Source: Flavobacteriales bacterium (GTDB taxonomy: Bacteria > Bacteroidota > Bacteroidia > Flavobacteriales_D > Crocinitomicaceae). Taken from it: a DNA stretch of 40,078 bases. The notes under the pieces are model-generated. The model worked only from the letters and a program-made list of their open reading frames with translations, was not told the origin of the DNA and made no database searches. Each line of letters starts with the position of its first letter. The first letter of the stretch is position 1. Positions 24,020 through 32,643 of the stretch are shown piece after piece. A program made the position numbers and the translations under genes. The stretch spans positions 1-40,078 of the forward strand of contig CANITF010000028.1 of NCBI GenBank assembly GCA_947470515.1. Direction: 5' to 3'.

Positions 24020-25417
24020 TTATTGAAGATCTTCTCTTCTTTGACTATCTAATTTCAATAATATAAACATCATCATTGAAAAAGACATCATTGAAGAACC
24101 ACCATAACTAAAGAAAGGTAAAGGTATTCCGATTACCGGTGCAAAACCGATATTCATTCCGATATTGATGGCGAAATGATAAAATAAAATCATGGCGACG
24201 CTATAGGCATAAATTCTATTAAAGGATGATCGTTGACGCTCTGCGATAAATATTATTCGGAGCAACATAAACATGTATAAAAACACTAAAATGATTGTGC
24301 CTAAAAATCCCCATTCTTCAGCAAAGGGACAAAAAATAAAATCCGTTTCACTTTCAGGAACATGGTTACTTTCGACACTTGAAACAGAAGCTTTATTGTA
24401 TCCTTTCCCTAAAAACCCTCCTGATCCAACAGCCGCCATGGCCCGGTTTCGGTTGTAATCTTCTCCGTCAGGATCTTCCTTTAATCCAAGAAATAATTCA
24501 ATTCTATCTTTTTGATGGTCTGCCAAACCTTGAAAACCAAAATTAACTGTAGACACCAATCCAGCGGCAAGAATGTAACCAATAATAACTATTAAAATTA
24601 CTCTATTTCTATCCCTCCGCGAAGACATGAAGCGTAGAATAAGAAAGATTAAAATAGCAAGTATTGATAAGGATAACACGACCACCCAAAATCCAGTAAT
24701 TTGCAAATCAGGAAAAGTATCAAAGGCTAGCATTTCATTGCTCATTAATAGTGTAACAAGACTTAAAAAGACAACTACAAACAACAAAGGAATAAAGTGC
24801 GTTCCAACCCATGTTTCTTTAAATTTAAAACCTGGAACGCCATTTAATAATTTTAATATAATTGGATCATACGTAATTCCTTCTCGATACATTACAAATA
24901 GAAAAGAAGTAAAAACAACAAATGTTCCAGCATCTGGCTGCAGTAAAACCAAAGCCATTGGAATTAGAATGATTGAATTTGCCAATAAAACTGTTTTAAC
25001 CGTTTGTTGTTTAATGTTGACTGAACTTATTACTCTCGACAATAAAAGCGCCGTACCAATTTTTGCAAATTCGGCTGGTTGAATTCCCAATGTTCCTATA
25101 CCTAGCCATGCCCGAGCGCCATTTACAGGTGGCATAAACAAAACGATAACAAGTAAAACAAGTGTAAATAAGTAGATTGGGATTGAGAATTTTCGGTAAA
25201 TATCTGAATCAATTAGAAAGACCAGTAAACCAAGAAATAAAGAGAAACCTACCCAAATTACTTGTTTTCCATATTTTTGAGAAAAATCAAAAAAATTGGG
25301 ATGATCTTCATTATAAGCTGTGGAGTATACAGTAGATAAGCCCATTATCATTAAAATAATGTAGATGACGAACAATGTCCAATCAAAATGAGCTACTATT
25401 GATTCTCCTTTTCTCAT
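24020..25417 (-). CDS. rodA: Rod-shape SEDS glycosyltransferase RodA
   Basis: 465 aa with about ten membrane helices. SEDS proteins polymerise glycan strands and pair with a class B PBP during cell elongation. Family segments: GLSTVYSTA near 27, the NGARAWLGIGTLGIQPAEFAK block (about 98-118) and QPDAGTFVVF near 160, and near the C-terminus GFAPVIGIPLPFFSYGGSS. A long insertion region around residues 180-250 with extra helices, longer than in E. coli RodA, is common in Bacteroidota. It overlaps the PBP2 gene by four bases. Confidence 0.95.
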   Translation of the reverse strand: MRKGESIVAHFDWTLFVIYIILMIMGLSTVYSTAYNEDHPNFFDFSQKYGKQVIWVGFSLFLGLLVFLIDSDIYRKFSIPIYLFTLVLLVIVLFMPPVNGARAWLGIGTLGIQPAEFAKIGTALLLSRVISSVNIKQQTVKTVLLANSIILIPMALVLLQPDAGTFVVFTSFLFVMYREGITYDPIILKLLNGVPGFKFKETWVGTHFIPLLFVVVFLSLVTLLMSNEMLAFDTFPDLQITGFWVVVLSLSILAILIFLILRFMSSRRDRNRVILIVIIGYILAAGLVSTVNFGFQGLADHQKDRIELFLGLKEDPDGEDYNRNRAMAAVGSGGFLGKGYNKASVSSVESNHVPESETDFIFCPFAEEWGFLGTIILVFLYMFMLLRIIFIAERQRSSFNRIYAYSVAMILFYHFAINIGMNIGFAPVIGIPLPFFSYGGSSMMSFSMMMFILLKLDSQRREDLQ

Positions 25418-27276
25418 TTTATTCCAGAAAAATTTGCCTCAAGAATTATCTTTTCCCTGTCTTTTTCCATGATTTTTCGTGTCAAATACTTCTCGATCAT
25501 GAGTCCAGCAGTTGGTGCGGCCCATAAACCACCGCCTCCTTTTGCGTTTTCAATAAATACTGCGATAGCTATTTTCGGTTTATACATTGGCGCAAATGCT
25601 ACAAATACAGAATGATCTTCTCCATGTGGATTTTGAACGGTACCTGTTTTTCCACAAACAATAATATCGTTTAACTTTGCTCGTCTTCCTGTTCCTCCAG
25701 GTTCGTGAACAACGCGCCTCATTCCCTCAACGATAACAGAATAATGTTTGGCATCAACCAATGAATAATGCTTTTTCTTGAATTGCTCGAGTGGGCCATC
25801 TTGACCGATTGATTTGACAAAATGTGGTGTATAATACCAACCCCTATTCGCAATAATTGCAGCAACATTTGCCATTTGCAACGGTGTCAACATGACCTCT
25901 CCTTGTCCAATTGAAATTGATCGAATAGTAGAAAATGCCCAACGATGGTGACCATACCATTTATCGTAATAATTTGCATCAGGAATTGAGCCTGGCCGTA
26001 AACCCGTAATATCTGTTTCGAGATTTTGACCTAACCCAAAACTGTGCATGTATTTTGCCCAAAGATTCAATCCAATTTCTGCATCTACAAAAACGCTTTT
26101 TTCTTTATTTTGCTGAATAATTCTGCGAGTAACGGCATAGAAATAAGGATTACACGAATGCTTGATGGCATCCGCCAAATTTCCTGCGCTCGGATGATTA
26201 TGGCACCCAACAACAGATTTATTACATGGAAATCCAGATTCTGAAGTGATAACTCCTTCTTGCAATCCAATTAATGAATTCAATAATTTAAACGTTGAAC
26301 CAGGAGGATATTCAGCAGCTAACGGTCTTGGATATAATGGTTTACTTGGGTCCAATAAAAGCGTAGGATAATTTTTAGAAATATTTCTTTTCCCAATAAA
26401 AAGATTTGGATCATAAGTAGGAGCCGAAACCAACGCTAGAATTTCACCAGTTGCAGGTTCGATAGCCACAATACACCCTCTTTTGTTGGCTAATAATTTC
26501 TCCCCATATGCTTGTAGAATAATATCAATCCCCAAATTCAATGGTGGACCTTGTTTGGCAATTGTATCATATTTTCCATCAGCATATGATTCAATGGCAT
26601 TATTTAAAGCTGATGTTACGATGTATTTTATTCCTTTTCTTCCACGTAATTCCTTCTCATAAAAGCGTTCTAAACCTGCTCGACCCATGTTATTGCCTGG
26701 CTTATAAAATCGGTCTTCGTCTATCTCTTCTCGATAAACTTCTGATAAATATCCAACAATATTGGCTCCGTTGGCATAAGGATAACTCCTCATACTTGTC
26801 ACTTCTTCATAAAAACCAGGGAAATCTTCTAAATGAGCAGCAATCGTAGCAATTTCTTCTAAGGTCATTTCCTTCAGAAAAGGATACGCTCGAATTTTTT
26901 GATAATTTGATGAGCGTTTGCCAGTATGCTTATTCCGATAAGTGCCTTCTCCTTTTACAATTTCTTTGAATCGTTCACGTACTTCTTCTCTTGTCCAACC
27001 AATCAATTTCGCAAAAGCAACTGTATCAAAGTTTTTCATTTCGGACTCTTTCATCATGAGATTGAAATACGTTCGATTGGATACTATTTTCTTTTTATTT
27101 CGATCAAAAAGGACTCCTCGAGGCGGTGTAATTTCTTTTCTTTTTTCAGCGATTTCTTGGGCTCTCAACGTCCACGTTTCATCCACTACCTGCATGTAGA
27201 AAAGTCTAATAGAATAGATAATTCCGACTAGTAGCGTAACTATTATAATTACATATTTTCTTCCATCGAGATTCAT
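25414..27276 (-). CDS. mrdA: Penicillin-binding protein 2 (elongation transpeptidase)
   Basis: 620 aa. Class B PBP: membrane helix at about 8-26, a pedestal/dimerisation domain with PPRGVLFDRN (51-60), and a transpeptidase domain with STFK (327-330), SCN (374-376) and KTG (543-545). It crosslinks peptidoglycan during elongation and partners with RodA, encoded next and overlapping by four bases; the mreD end overlaps its start by four bases. All catalytic motifs are intact. Confidence 0.95.
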   Translation of the reverse strand: MNLDGRKYVIIIVTLLVGIIYSIRLFYMQVVDETWTLRAQEIAEKRKEITPPRGVLFDRNKKKIVSNRTYFNLMMKESEMKNFDTVAFAKLIGWTREEVRERFKEIVKGEGTYRNKHTGKRSSNYQKIRAYPFLKEMTLEEIATIAAHLEDFPGFYEEVTSMRSYPYANGANIVGYLSEVYREEIDEDRFYKPGNNMGRAGLERFYEKELRGRKGIKYIVTSALNNAIESYADGKYDTIAKQGPPLNLGIDIILQAYGEKLLANKRGCIVAIEPATGEILALVSAPTYDPNLFIGKRNISKNYPTLLLDPSKPLYPRPLAAEYPPGSTFKLLNSLIGLQEGVITSESGFPCNKSVVGCHNHPSAGNLADAIKHSCNPYFYAVTRRIIQQNKEKSVFVDAEIGLNLWAKYMHSFGLGQNLETDITGLRPGSIPDANYYDKWYGHHRWAFSTIRSISIGQGEVMLTPLQMANVAAIIANRGWYYTPHFVKSIGQDGPLEQFKKKHYSLVDAKHYSVIVEGMRRVVHEPGGTGRRAKLNDIIVCGKTGTVQNPHGEDHSVFVAFAPMYKPKIAIAVFIENAKGGGGLWAAPTAGLMIEKYLTRKIMEKDREKIILEANFSGIK

Positions 27277-27788
27277 CGTGTATTCGGCTTAGTGACGAAC
27301 ATTGCTTGAAAAAGAAGGCAAAATAAAAATGATAATGGGACGCTAAATAGTGTTTTTTGGAATACATATAACATATCATCAAATCGGAAAATTTCAAGTG
27401 TAAAAAACCACAAATGATGAATGAGGAGCATGAGGCCAAAAACGGAGATGAACCATCTTGTGCCCATATCATACATGTTTCCTTCTTTTAGCACATCGTA
27501 TCCATCTCTTGGTCCGAAGAGTTTAAAAATTGCTGGACGCAAATAGGTTACCAACAGCAAAGAGGAAGTATGTAAACCATACGTATTTGAAATGGCATCA
27601 ATTGAAAGACCCATTACAAAAGCAATCAATAACATGTATATGATTCCTAAATCAAATGGCAACAAAACAATTAACAAAGGATAAACCATGAATTGAATAC
27701 CAAACCCAATTTCCAATTGGTTCAACACTAATACTTGTGCTGCTACTAAAACGATGAATCGTATGATATGTTTAACAACTATATTCAT
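27273..27788 (-). CDS. mreD: Rod-shape determining protein MreD-like
   Basis: 171 aa with about five membrane helices and no large soluble domain. The segment LPFDLGIIYMLLIAFVMGL with SIDAISNTYGLHT (about 43-75) resembles MreD of Bacteroidota. MreD is an inner-membrane member of the elongation complex with MreC, MreB, RodA and PBP2. Identification rests partly on context: it overlaps mreC by four bases at its start and the PBP2 gene by four at its end. Confidence 0.85.
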   Translation of the reverse strand: MNIVVKHIIRFIVLVAAQVLVLNQLEIGFGIQFMVYPLLIVLLPFDLGIIYMLLIAFVMGLSIDAISNTYGLHTSSLLLVTYLRPAIFKLFGPRDGYDVLKEGNMYDMGTRWFISVFGLMLLIHHLWFFTLEIFRFDDMLYVFQKTLFSVPLSFLFCLLFQAMFVTKPNTR

Positions 27789-28624
27789 TCTTCTTTATCT
27801 TCTGGTATGAGCAATTCTAATTTATTTTGTTCTTCTTGGAACAGATTTTTTATAACATACACACGTTGTATTGTTCTATAATCTTCAGAAAAACGAATTA
27901 CTACGTCCCAAAGAGGTTTTCCTTCAACAGGATTTAATTTTTCAACTTTTCCAACATTTAACCCTCGTGGAAAAATTCCAGACCCTCCTCTTGTTACCAC
28001 TTTCGACCAACGTTTAATTTTAAGGTCATTCGAAATTCCAGTTATAGAACCGCGTCTTGGATCTCTACCGTCCCATTTCATCAAACCAAAAAGTCCGATT
28101 GGTTCAATCATCACGTCGATATTAATGTTTTCTGTAAGCACCGTTTTTACAACAGCAAAGTGTGAGCTTGATGTATGAACGATTCCAACTATTCCTTTAT
28201 CAGAAAAAACGCCCATTCCTCTTACAACTCCTTGTTTAGAACCAATGTTCAAGGTAAAATAGTTATTTCTTTTTGTGCTTGTTGAGTTGATAACGGAAGC
28301 TGGAATATATTCGTATTGCTGATGAAAAAGTGTATCATTAATTTTTGCCCATCCATTTTCCATTCTTTGGAAGCTTTGAGGCAATCGATTGCGTAAACGT
28401 ATATTCTCTTTTTGGAGTTTATCGTTATTCAAACTTAAATTAAAATGCTTTGTAATATCATTTTGAACGGTAAGAATAAGTCCTGAAACCTTTGATGCGC
28501 TTGTTAAATATTGCGACCGCGGAAAGTTTAGAAACGTGAAATAAACGGACAGGGAAAACACCTGTAACAGAACAAAAACCAAGAATACACGGAAGCGCCT
28601 AAAGAAGGCTATCAAGTTGCGCAT
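27785..28624 (-). CDS. mreC: Rod-shape determining protein MreC
   Basis: 279 aa from the ATG at 28624 (MRNLIAFFRRFRVF). A TTG two codons upstream is in frame but is part of the -7 promoter box, so it cannot be the start. It has an N-terminal membrane helix (about 13-32), a coiled coil (about 62-80), then a beta-rich periplasmic domain with LNIGSKQGVVRGMGV, GIVGIV and FPRGLNVGKV. MreC bridges MreB inside to PBPs outside and regulates elongation. The transcript may begin at the start codon itself. It begins a four-gene overlapping run with mreD, mrdA and rodA. Confidence 0.93.
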   Translation of the reverse strand: MRNLIAFFRRFRVFLVFVLLQVFSLSVYFTFLNFPRSQYLTSASKVSGLILTVQNDITKHFNLSLNNDKLQKENIRLRNRLPQSFQRMENGWAKINDTLFHQQYEYIPASVINSTSTKRNNYFTLNIGSKQGVVRGMGVFSDKGIVGIVHTSSSHFAVVKTVLTENINIDVMIEPIGLFGLMKWDGRDPRRGSITGISNDLKIKRWSKVVTRGGSGIFPRGLNVGKVEKLNPVEGKPLWDVVIRFSEDYRTIQRVYVIKNLFQEEQNKLELLIPEDKEE

Positions 28625-28627
28625 GCA

Positions 28628-28635
28628 CAAAGATA
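28628..28635 (-). promoter_or_regulatory. -7 promoter box abutting the mreC start
   Basis: TATCTTTG on the minus strand followed by TGC and then ATG. The preceding T-run belongs to the mreB terminator. This implies a second, separate promoter for mreC onward and a leaderless or nearly leaderless message. Confidence 0.6.
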
Positions 28636-28636
28636 A

Positions 28637-28668
28637 AAAAGTCCCGATAATTAATTACCAGGACTTTT
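28637..28668 (-). terminator. Intrinsic terminator between mreB and mreC
   Basis: AAAAGTCC at 28637-28644 pairs with GGACTTTT at 28661-28668 around a 16-base loop, and on the minus strand a run of six T follows. It lies 4 bases after the mreB stop codon and ends at the mreC promoter box. Confidence 0.8.
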
Positions 28669-28671
28669 AAT

Positions 28672-29697
28672 TTAATCTCTTATCAAGAATTGGAATTTAT
28701 CAATATTTTTCAAAGCGATGCTTGTTCCTCTTGCAACTGCTCTTAATGGGTCTTCAGCGATATGAACTGGTAATTTCGTTTTAGCTGAAATTCTTTTATC
28801 CAATCCTCTCAACATTGAACCACCTCCTGCAAGGTAGATTCCAGTTTTGTAGATATCTGCTGAAAGTTCTGGTGGCGTCATTTCCAATGCACTTAGAATC
28901 GCTTCTTCAATTTTTGAAATTGTTTTGTCTAACGCATGAGCAACTTCAGAATAAGTAATAATAATTTCTTTTGGAATACCTGTCATTAAATCACGACCAC
29001 GAACTGCATAATCGGGTGGTGGATTGTCCAATTCAGGAATAGCTGCTCCAACTTCAATTTTAATTTGTTCTGCTGTACGTTCACCAACAAGAATGTTGTG
29101 TTGACGTCTCATATATTCTTCAATATCACTTGTGAAATCATCACCAGCAATACGAATAGATTTATCACAAACGATACCTCCAAGAGCAATGACAGCAATC
29201 TCGGAAGTACCACCGCCGATATCAATAATCATATTACCCATTGGTTCTTCAACATCAATTCCGATTCCGATAGCAGCAGCCATTGGTTCGTGAATTAAGT
29301 ATACTTCTTTTGCTCCAGCGTGTTCTGCTGAATCGCGAACGGCACGTTTTTCTACTTCAGTAATACCTGAAGGAATACAAATTACCATTCTCAAAGTTGG
29401 GTTGAACAAGCTTCTACCTGGATTGATCATTTTAATCATTCCACGAATCATTTGTTCCGCACTTTGGAAATCGGCAATCACACCATCTTTTAATGGTCGA
29501 ACAGTTTCAATTAATTTATGGGTTTTACCATGCATTTGTTGTGCCTTCTTGCCAATAGCAACAATTTTTCCTGTTTGAATATCTCTCGCAACAATTGATG
29601 GTTCGTCAACAACCACTTTATCATTCATGATGATAAGTGTATTTGCTGTTCCCAAATCAATTGCAATTTCTTGCGTTAAAAAGCTAAATAATCCCAT
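28672..29697 (-). CDS. mreB: Rod-shape actin homolog MreB
   Basis: 341 aa. An actin-like ATPase that polymerises under the inner membrane and positions the elongation machinery. Motifs: the phosphate-1 loop IAIDLGTANTLI near 11-23, PSIVARD, DGVIADF with EQMIRGMI, phosphate-2 IDIGGGTSEIAV (about 159-170), and adenosine loop IYLAGGGSMLRGL near 290. Length is normal. It is followed by its own terminator and then the separately promoted mreC run. A possible -7 box lies about 80 bases upstream. Confidence 0.97.
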   Translation of the reverse strand: MGLFSFLTQEIAIDLGTANTLIIMNDKVVVDEPSIVARDIQTGKIVAIGKKAQQMHGKTHKLIETVRPLKDGVIADFQSAEQMIRGMIKMINPGRSLFNPTLRMVICIPSGITEVEKRAVRDSAEHAGAKEVYLIHEPMAAAIGIGIDVEEPMGNMIIDIGGGTSEIAVIALGGIVCDKSIRIAGDDFTSDIEEYMRRQHNILVGERTAEQIKIEVGAAIPELDNPPPDYAVRGRDLMTGIPKEIIITYSEVAHALDKTISKIEEAILSALEMTPPELSADIYKTGIYLAGGGSMLRGLDKRISAKTKLPVHIAEDPLRAVARGTSIALKNIDKFQFLIRD

Positions 29698-29779
29698 TTT
29701 CCAGTTCGCTTTCTTAATAGTTACTTATAATGATAGTTAGTTTGTTCGTAAAAATCGCCTTTTTGTTTCACTTTTCGAC

Positions 29780-29787
29780 CAAACTTA
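29780..29787 (-). promoter_or_regulatory. Possible -7 promoter box for mreB
   Basis: TAAGTTTG on the minus strand matches TAnnTTTG, just after the purH stop codon. It would give an mreB leader of about 78 bases. No -33 element is clear. Confidence 0.4.
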
Positions 29788-29792
29788 TTTTT

Positions 29793-31322
29793 TTAATGTT
29801 TAAAATGACGATTTCCTGTAAATACCATCGCCATTTTGTTGGCGTTACAGTAATCGATTGATAATTGGTCTTTTATAGAACCACCTGGTTGAATAACCGC
29901 TGAGATTCCAGCTTTATCCGCTATTTCAACACAGTCAGGAAAAGGGAAAAAAGCATCAGATGCCATTACCGCTCCATGCATGTCAAAATTAAACGATTTC
30001 GCTTTATGAATCGCGTGAACTAACGCATCAACACGAGATGTTTGACCTGTTCCACTTGCCAACAATTGCTTGTTTTTAGCTAAAACGATGGTATTCGATT
30101 TCGTATGCTTCACCAATTTATTGGCAAACAACATGTCTTCAATTTCAGAAGCTGTTGGTTGTTTTTTTGTTTTGGATTCAAGATTTTTTGCCGTTTCGGT
30201 AATTAAATCTTTTCCTTGCACTAAAACGCCATTTAAGATTGTTCTAAACTGACGATTCGGTAAAACAACCTCTTTTTGAGCCAAAATTATTCTGTTCTTT
30301 TTTGATTTTAAAATCTCTAAAGACTCATCTGTAAATGCCGGGGCGATAATTACTTCACAAAATAAATCATCCACTAATTCAGCAGTTTTTTTATCGATCG
30401 TTGTATTTGCAATTAATATCCCTCCAAAAGCACTAACTGGATCACCAGCCAATGCGTCAATATATGCTTTTCGTAACGTTGAACGTGAAGCAATTCCACA
30501 CGCATTGTTGTGCTTTAAAATTGCGAATGTTGGTTCGTCATCTTTAAAATCTGCCATCAAATTTACAGCAGCATCAACGTCTAATAAGTTGTTATACGAA
30601 AGTTCTTTCCCGTGCAATTTATCAAACATTCCCTCCAAATTACCGTAAAAAATTCCACGTTGGTGTGGATTTTCTCCATAACGTAAAACATGTGATTCTT
30701 GAATGCTTTCTTTAAAGACTTCTTTTTTCCCTTGGTTGAAATACTTAAAAATTTGAGAATCATAATGCGAAGTAACGTTGAAGGCTTCTTGTGCAAAAGT
30801 CTTTCTCTGACCCAAAGTAGTTTCTCCATTTTGAGCAATTAATAACTCTAAAAAAGAAGCATATTCTGCTTGACAAGGAAGAATAACGACATCCTTGTAA
30901 TTTTTTGCAGCGGCACGAATCAATGAAACACCACCGATATCAATTTTTTCAATTATTTCGTCATGACCAGATCCAGCAGCAACAGTTGCTTCAAATGGAT
31001 ATAAATCAACAATTACTAAATCGATTTCAGGAATTTCAAACTCAGCGATTTGTGCTTGATCTTCTTCTAAATCTCTTCGGTTTAGGATTCCACCAAAAAC
31101 TTTTGGGTGCAATGTTTTTACACGACCGCCCAAAATTGAAGGATATGAAGTCAAGTCCTCAACGCGCACAACCGGAATTTTCAATTCCTCAATAAAGGAT
31201 TGTGTCCCTCCAGTTGAATAAAGAACAACGCCATTTTTGTGTAATTCTTGAACAATTGGTGCTAAACCGGTTTTGTCAAAAACAGAAATTAACGCTGATT
31301 TAATTATTTTTGATGTACTCAT
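29793..31322 (-). CDS. purH: Bifunctional AICAR transformylase / IMP cyclohydrolase
   Basis: 509 aa, normal length. It performs the last two steps of purine synthesis to IMP in the cytoplasm. The N-terminal IMPCH/MGS-like domain has ALISVFDKTGL, YSTGGT and GGRVKTLHPKVFGGIL; the C-terminal AICARFT domain has LRYGENPHQ, LKHNNACG, DPVSAFGG, and near the end GAVMASDAFFPFPD and the closing FTGNRHFKH. It is preceded by a -7 box and an AGGAG right before ATG. It is unlinked to other purine genes in this window. Confidence 0.97.
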   Translation of the reverse strand: MSTSKIIKSALISVFDKTGLAPIVQELHKNGVVLYSTGGTQSFIEELKIPVVRVEDLTSYPSILGGRVKTLHPKVFGGILNRRDLEEDQAQIAEFEIPEIDLVIVDLYPFEATVAAGSGHDEIIEKIDIGGVSLIRAAAKNYKDVVILPCQAEYASFLELLIAQNGETTLGQRKTFAQEAFNVTSHYDSQIFKYFNQGKKEVFKESIQESHVLRYGENPHQRGIFYGNLEGMFDKLHGKELSYNNLLDVDAAVNLMADFKDDEPTFAILKHNNACGIASRSTLRKAYIDALAGDPVSAFGGILIANTTIDKKTAELVDDLFCEVIIAPAFTDESLEILKSKKNRIILAQKEVVLPNRQFRTILNGVLVQGKDLITETAKNLESKTKKQPTASEIEDMLFANKLVKHTKSNTIVLAKNKQLLASGTGQTSRVDALVHAIHKAKSFNFDMHGAVMASDAFFPFPDCVEIADKAGISAVIQPGGSIKDQLSIDYCNANKMAMVFTGNRHFKH

Positions 31323-31344
31323 CTCCTGAAAATATAAGAAAGTG

Positions 31345-31352
31345 CAAAATTA
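31345..31352 (-). promoter_or_regulatory. -7 promoter box for purH
   Basis: TAATTTTG on the minus strand, followed by CAC, 22 bases before the purH start. The divergent spacer 31323-31454 also serves the response regulator gene, for which I see only a near-match (TAACTTTA). Confidence 0.55.
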
Positions 31353-31454
31353 GTCTAATTTTTCTGACCTTCAGCACTTATAAAATAAAAAATAATTAAA
31401 CGTGTTTAGTAAAAACTTTAACTTTAACAATTAAATCTAGGAAACAAAAAAAAT

Positions 31455-32144
31455 ATGTCGACCATTTGCCTTGTTGAAGATGAGAAAAGTCTTTCCGACT
31501 TAATTCAAATGAACCTAGAAATGGAGGGATACGATGTTGATTCCTTTCAAAATGGGCTTGATGCATTTAAGATTGGTGACAAAATAAACAAGTACCAATT
31601 GGTTATTTTGGATGTCATGCTTCCTGAGGTTAGTGGGTTAGACATTTGTAAAGAAATCAGAAAATATTCTGCTGTTCCCATTTTATTTCTTTCTGCCAAA
31701 GGAACAACGGAAGACCGGATTGCTGGATTGAAGTTGGGAGCAAATGATTATTTGAGCAAACCATTTGATTTAGAAGAATTGCTGTTAAGAGTATCAGTAC
31801 TCATTGGTAAACCTGTGCTTATTAAGGAAACTTCTCTTTTGAAAATTGGCAGTAAAGAAATTAATTTTGAAACATTTGAGGTAGAAGATGCTGTTTCAAA
31901 TGATTCTTTTACCTTATCAAAAAAGGAAATTGAATTGTTAAAGTTGTTTTCTGAAAAAGAAAATATTGTGCTTTCTAGGGATGAGATTCTTGATGTTGTT
32001 TGGGGAAAGGATCAGTTTCCAACAACAAGAACAATCGACAATTACATTCTTTCCTTTCGAAAATTATTTGAAGAAGACCCTAAGAATCCTGTTTTTTTCC
32101 ATTCAATCAGAGCAGTTGGATATAAGTTCACAAATCCCAAATAA
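31455..32144 (+). CDS. OmpR-family response regulator
   Basis: 229 aa. A receiver domain at 1-115 with acidic pocket VEDE (7-10), phospho-acceptor Asp53 (VILDVMLPE), Ser80 and Lys102 (LSKPFD). The C-terminal winged-helix DNA-binding domain (about 130-226) has SKKEIELLKLF, DEILDVVWG and TIDNYILSFRKLFEEDP. It is a transcription regulator controlled by phosphorylation. There is no histidine kinase gene beside it; the nearest kinase in the window is more than 20 kb away and of a type not usually paired with OmpR regulators. Targets are unknown. Confidence 0.93.
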   Translation: MSTICLVEDEKSLSDLIQMNLEMEGYDVDSFQNGLDAFKIGDKINKYQLVILDVMLPEVSGLDICKEIRKYSAVPILFLSAKGTTEDRIAGLKLGANDYLSKPFDLEELLLRVSVLIGKPVLIKETSLLKIGSKEINFETFEVEDAVSNDSFTLSKKEIELLKLFSEKENIVLSRDEILDVVWGKDQFPTTRTIDNYILSFRKLFEEDPKNPVFFHSIRAVGYKFTNPK

Positions 32145-32187
32145 GTATAAATTAAGTGAACATCCAATTCGTACCGTTGCATTTTAC

Positions 32188-32195
32188 TACTTTTG
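32188..32195 (+). promoter_or_regulatory. -7 promoter box for deaminase-protease pair
   Basis: TACTTTTG matches TAnnTTTG, 16 bases before the start of the dCMP deaminase-like gene. No good -33 element. Confidence 0.45.
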
Positions 32196-32211
32196 GGTTA
32201 CTTAATAGGTT

Positions 32212-32643
32212 ATGAAAGAAAAAGAACAACAAAAACAATTACGATACGACAAGGCATATTTGAAAATGGCCGAATCATGGTCTGCCTTATCGCATTGCAG
32301 TAGAAGACAAGTCGGTGCAATTATCGTTAAAGATGATATGATTATTTCTGACGGTTATAATGGAACTCCAGCAGGATTTGATAATTGTTGTGAAAATGAG
32401 CAAGGTGAAACAGAGTGGTATGTTTTACATGCTGAGGCAAACGCAATATTAAAAGTTGCAAAATCGACCAATAATAGCAGAGATGCAATCTTATATTTAA
32501 CCCTTTCACCATGCAAAGATTGCAGTAAATTAGTGCTTCAAGCAGGAATCAAAAAAGTAGTTTTCAAAGAATTATACAAAGACACTTCAGGTGTCGATTT
32601 CCTGAAAAGTGCAGGAATTGAAATTATTCAAATAGCAGATTAA
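32212..32643 (+). CDS. dCMP deaminase-like zinc deaminase
   Basis: 143 aa. Zinc-dependent cytidine/deoxycytidylate deaminase fold: HAE (73-75), with catalytic Glu75, and PCKDC (100-104) supply the metal ligands. GAIIVKDDMIISDGYNGTPAGFDNC is characteristic of dCMP deaminases (ComEB type), which convert dCMP to dUMP for thymidylate synthesis. Allosteric sites cannot be judged by eye. The stop touches the ATG of the next gene, so the two are translated together although their roles differ. Confidence 0.9.
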   Translation: MKEKEQQKQLRYDKAYLKMAESWSALSHCSRRQVGAIIVKDDMIISDGYNGTPAGFDNCCENEQGETEWYVLHAEANAILKVAKSTNNSRDAILYLTLSPCKDCSKLVLQAGIKKVVFKELYKDTSGVDFLKSAGIEIIQIAD

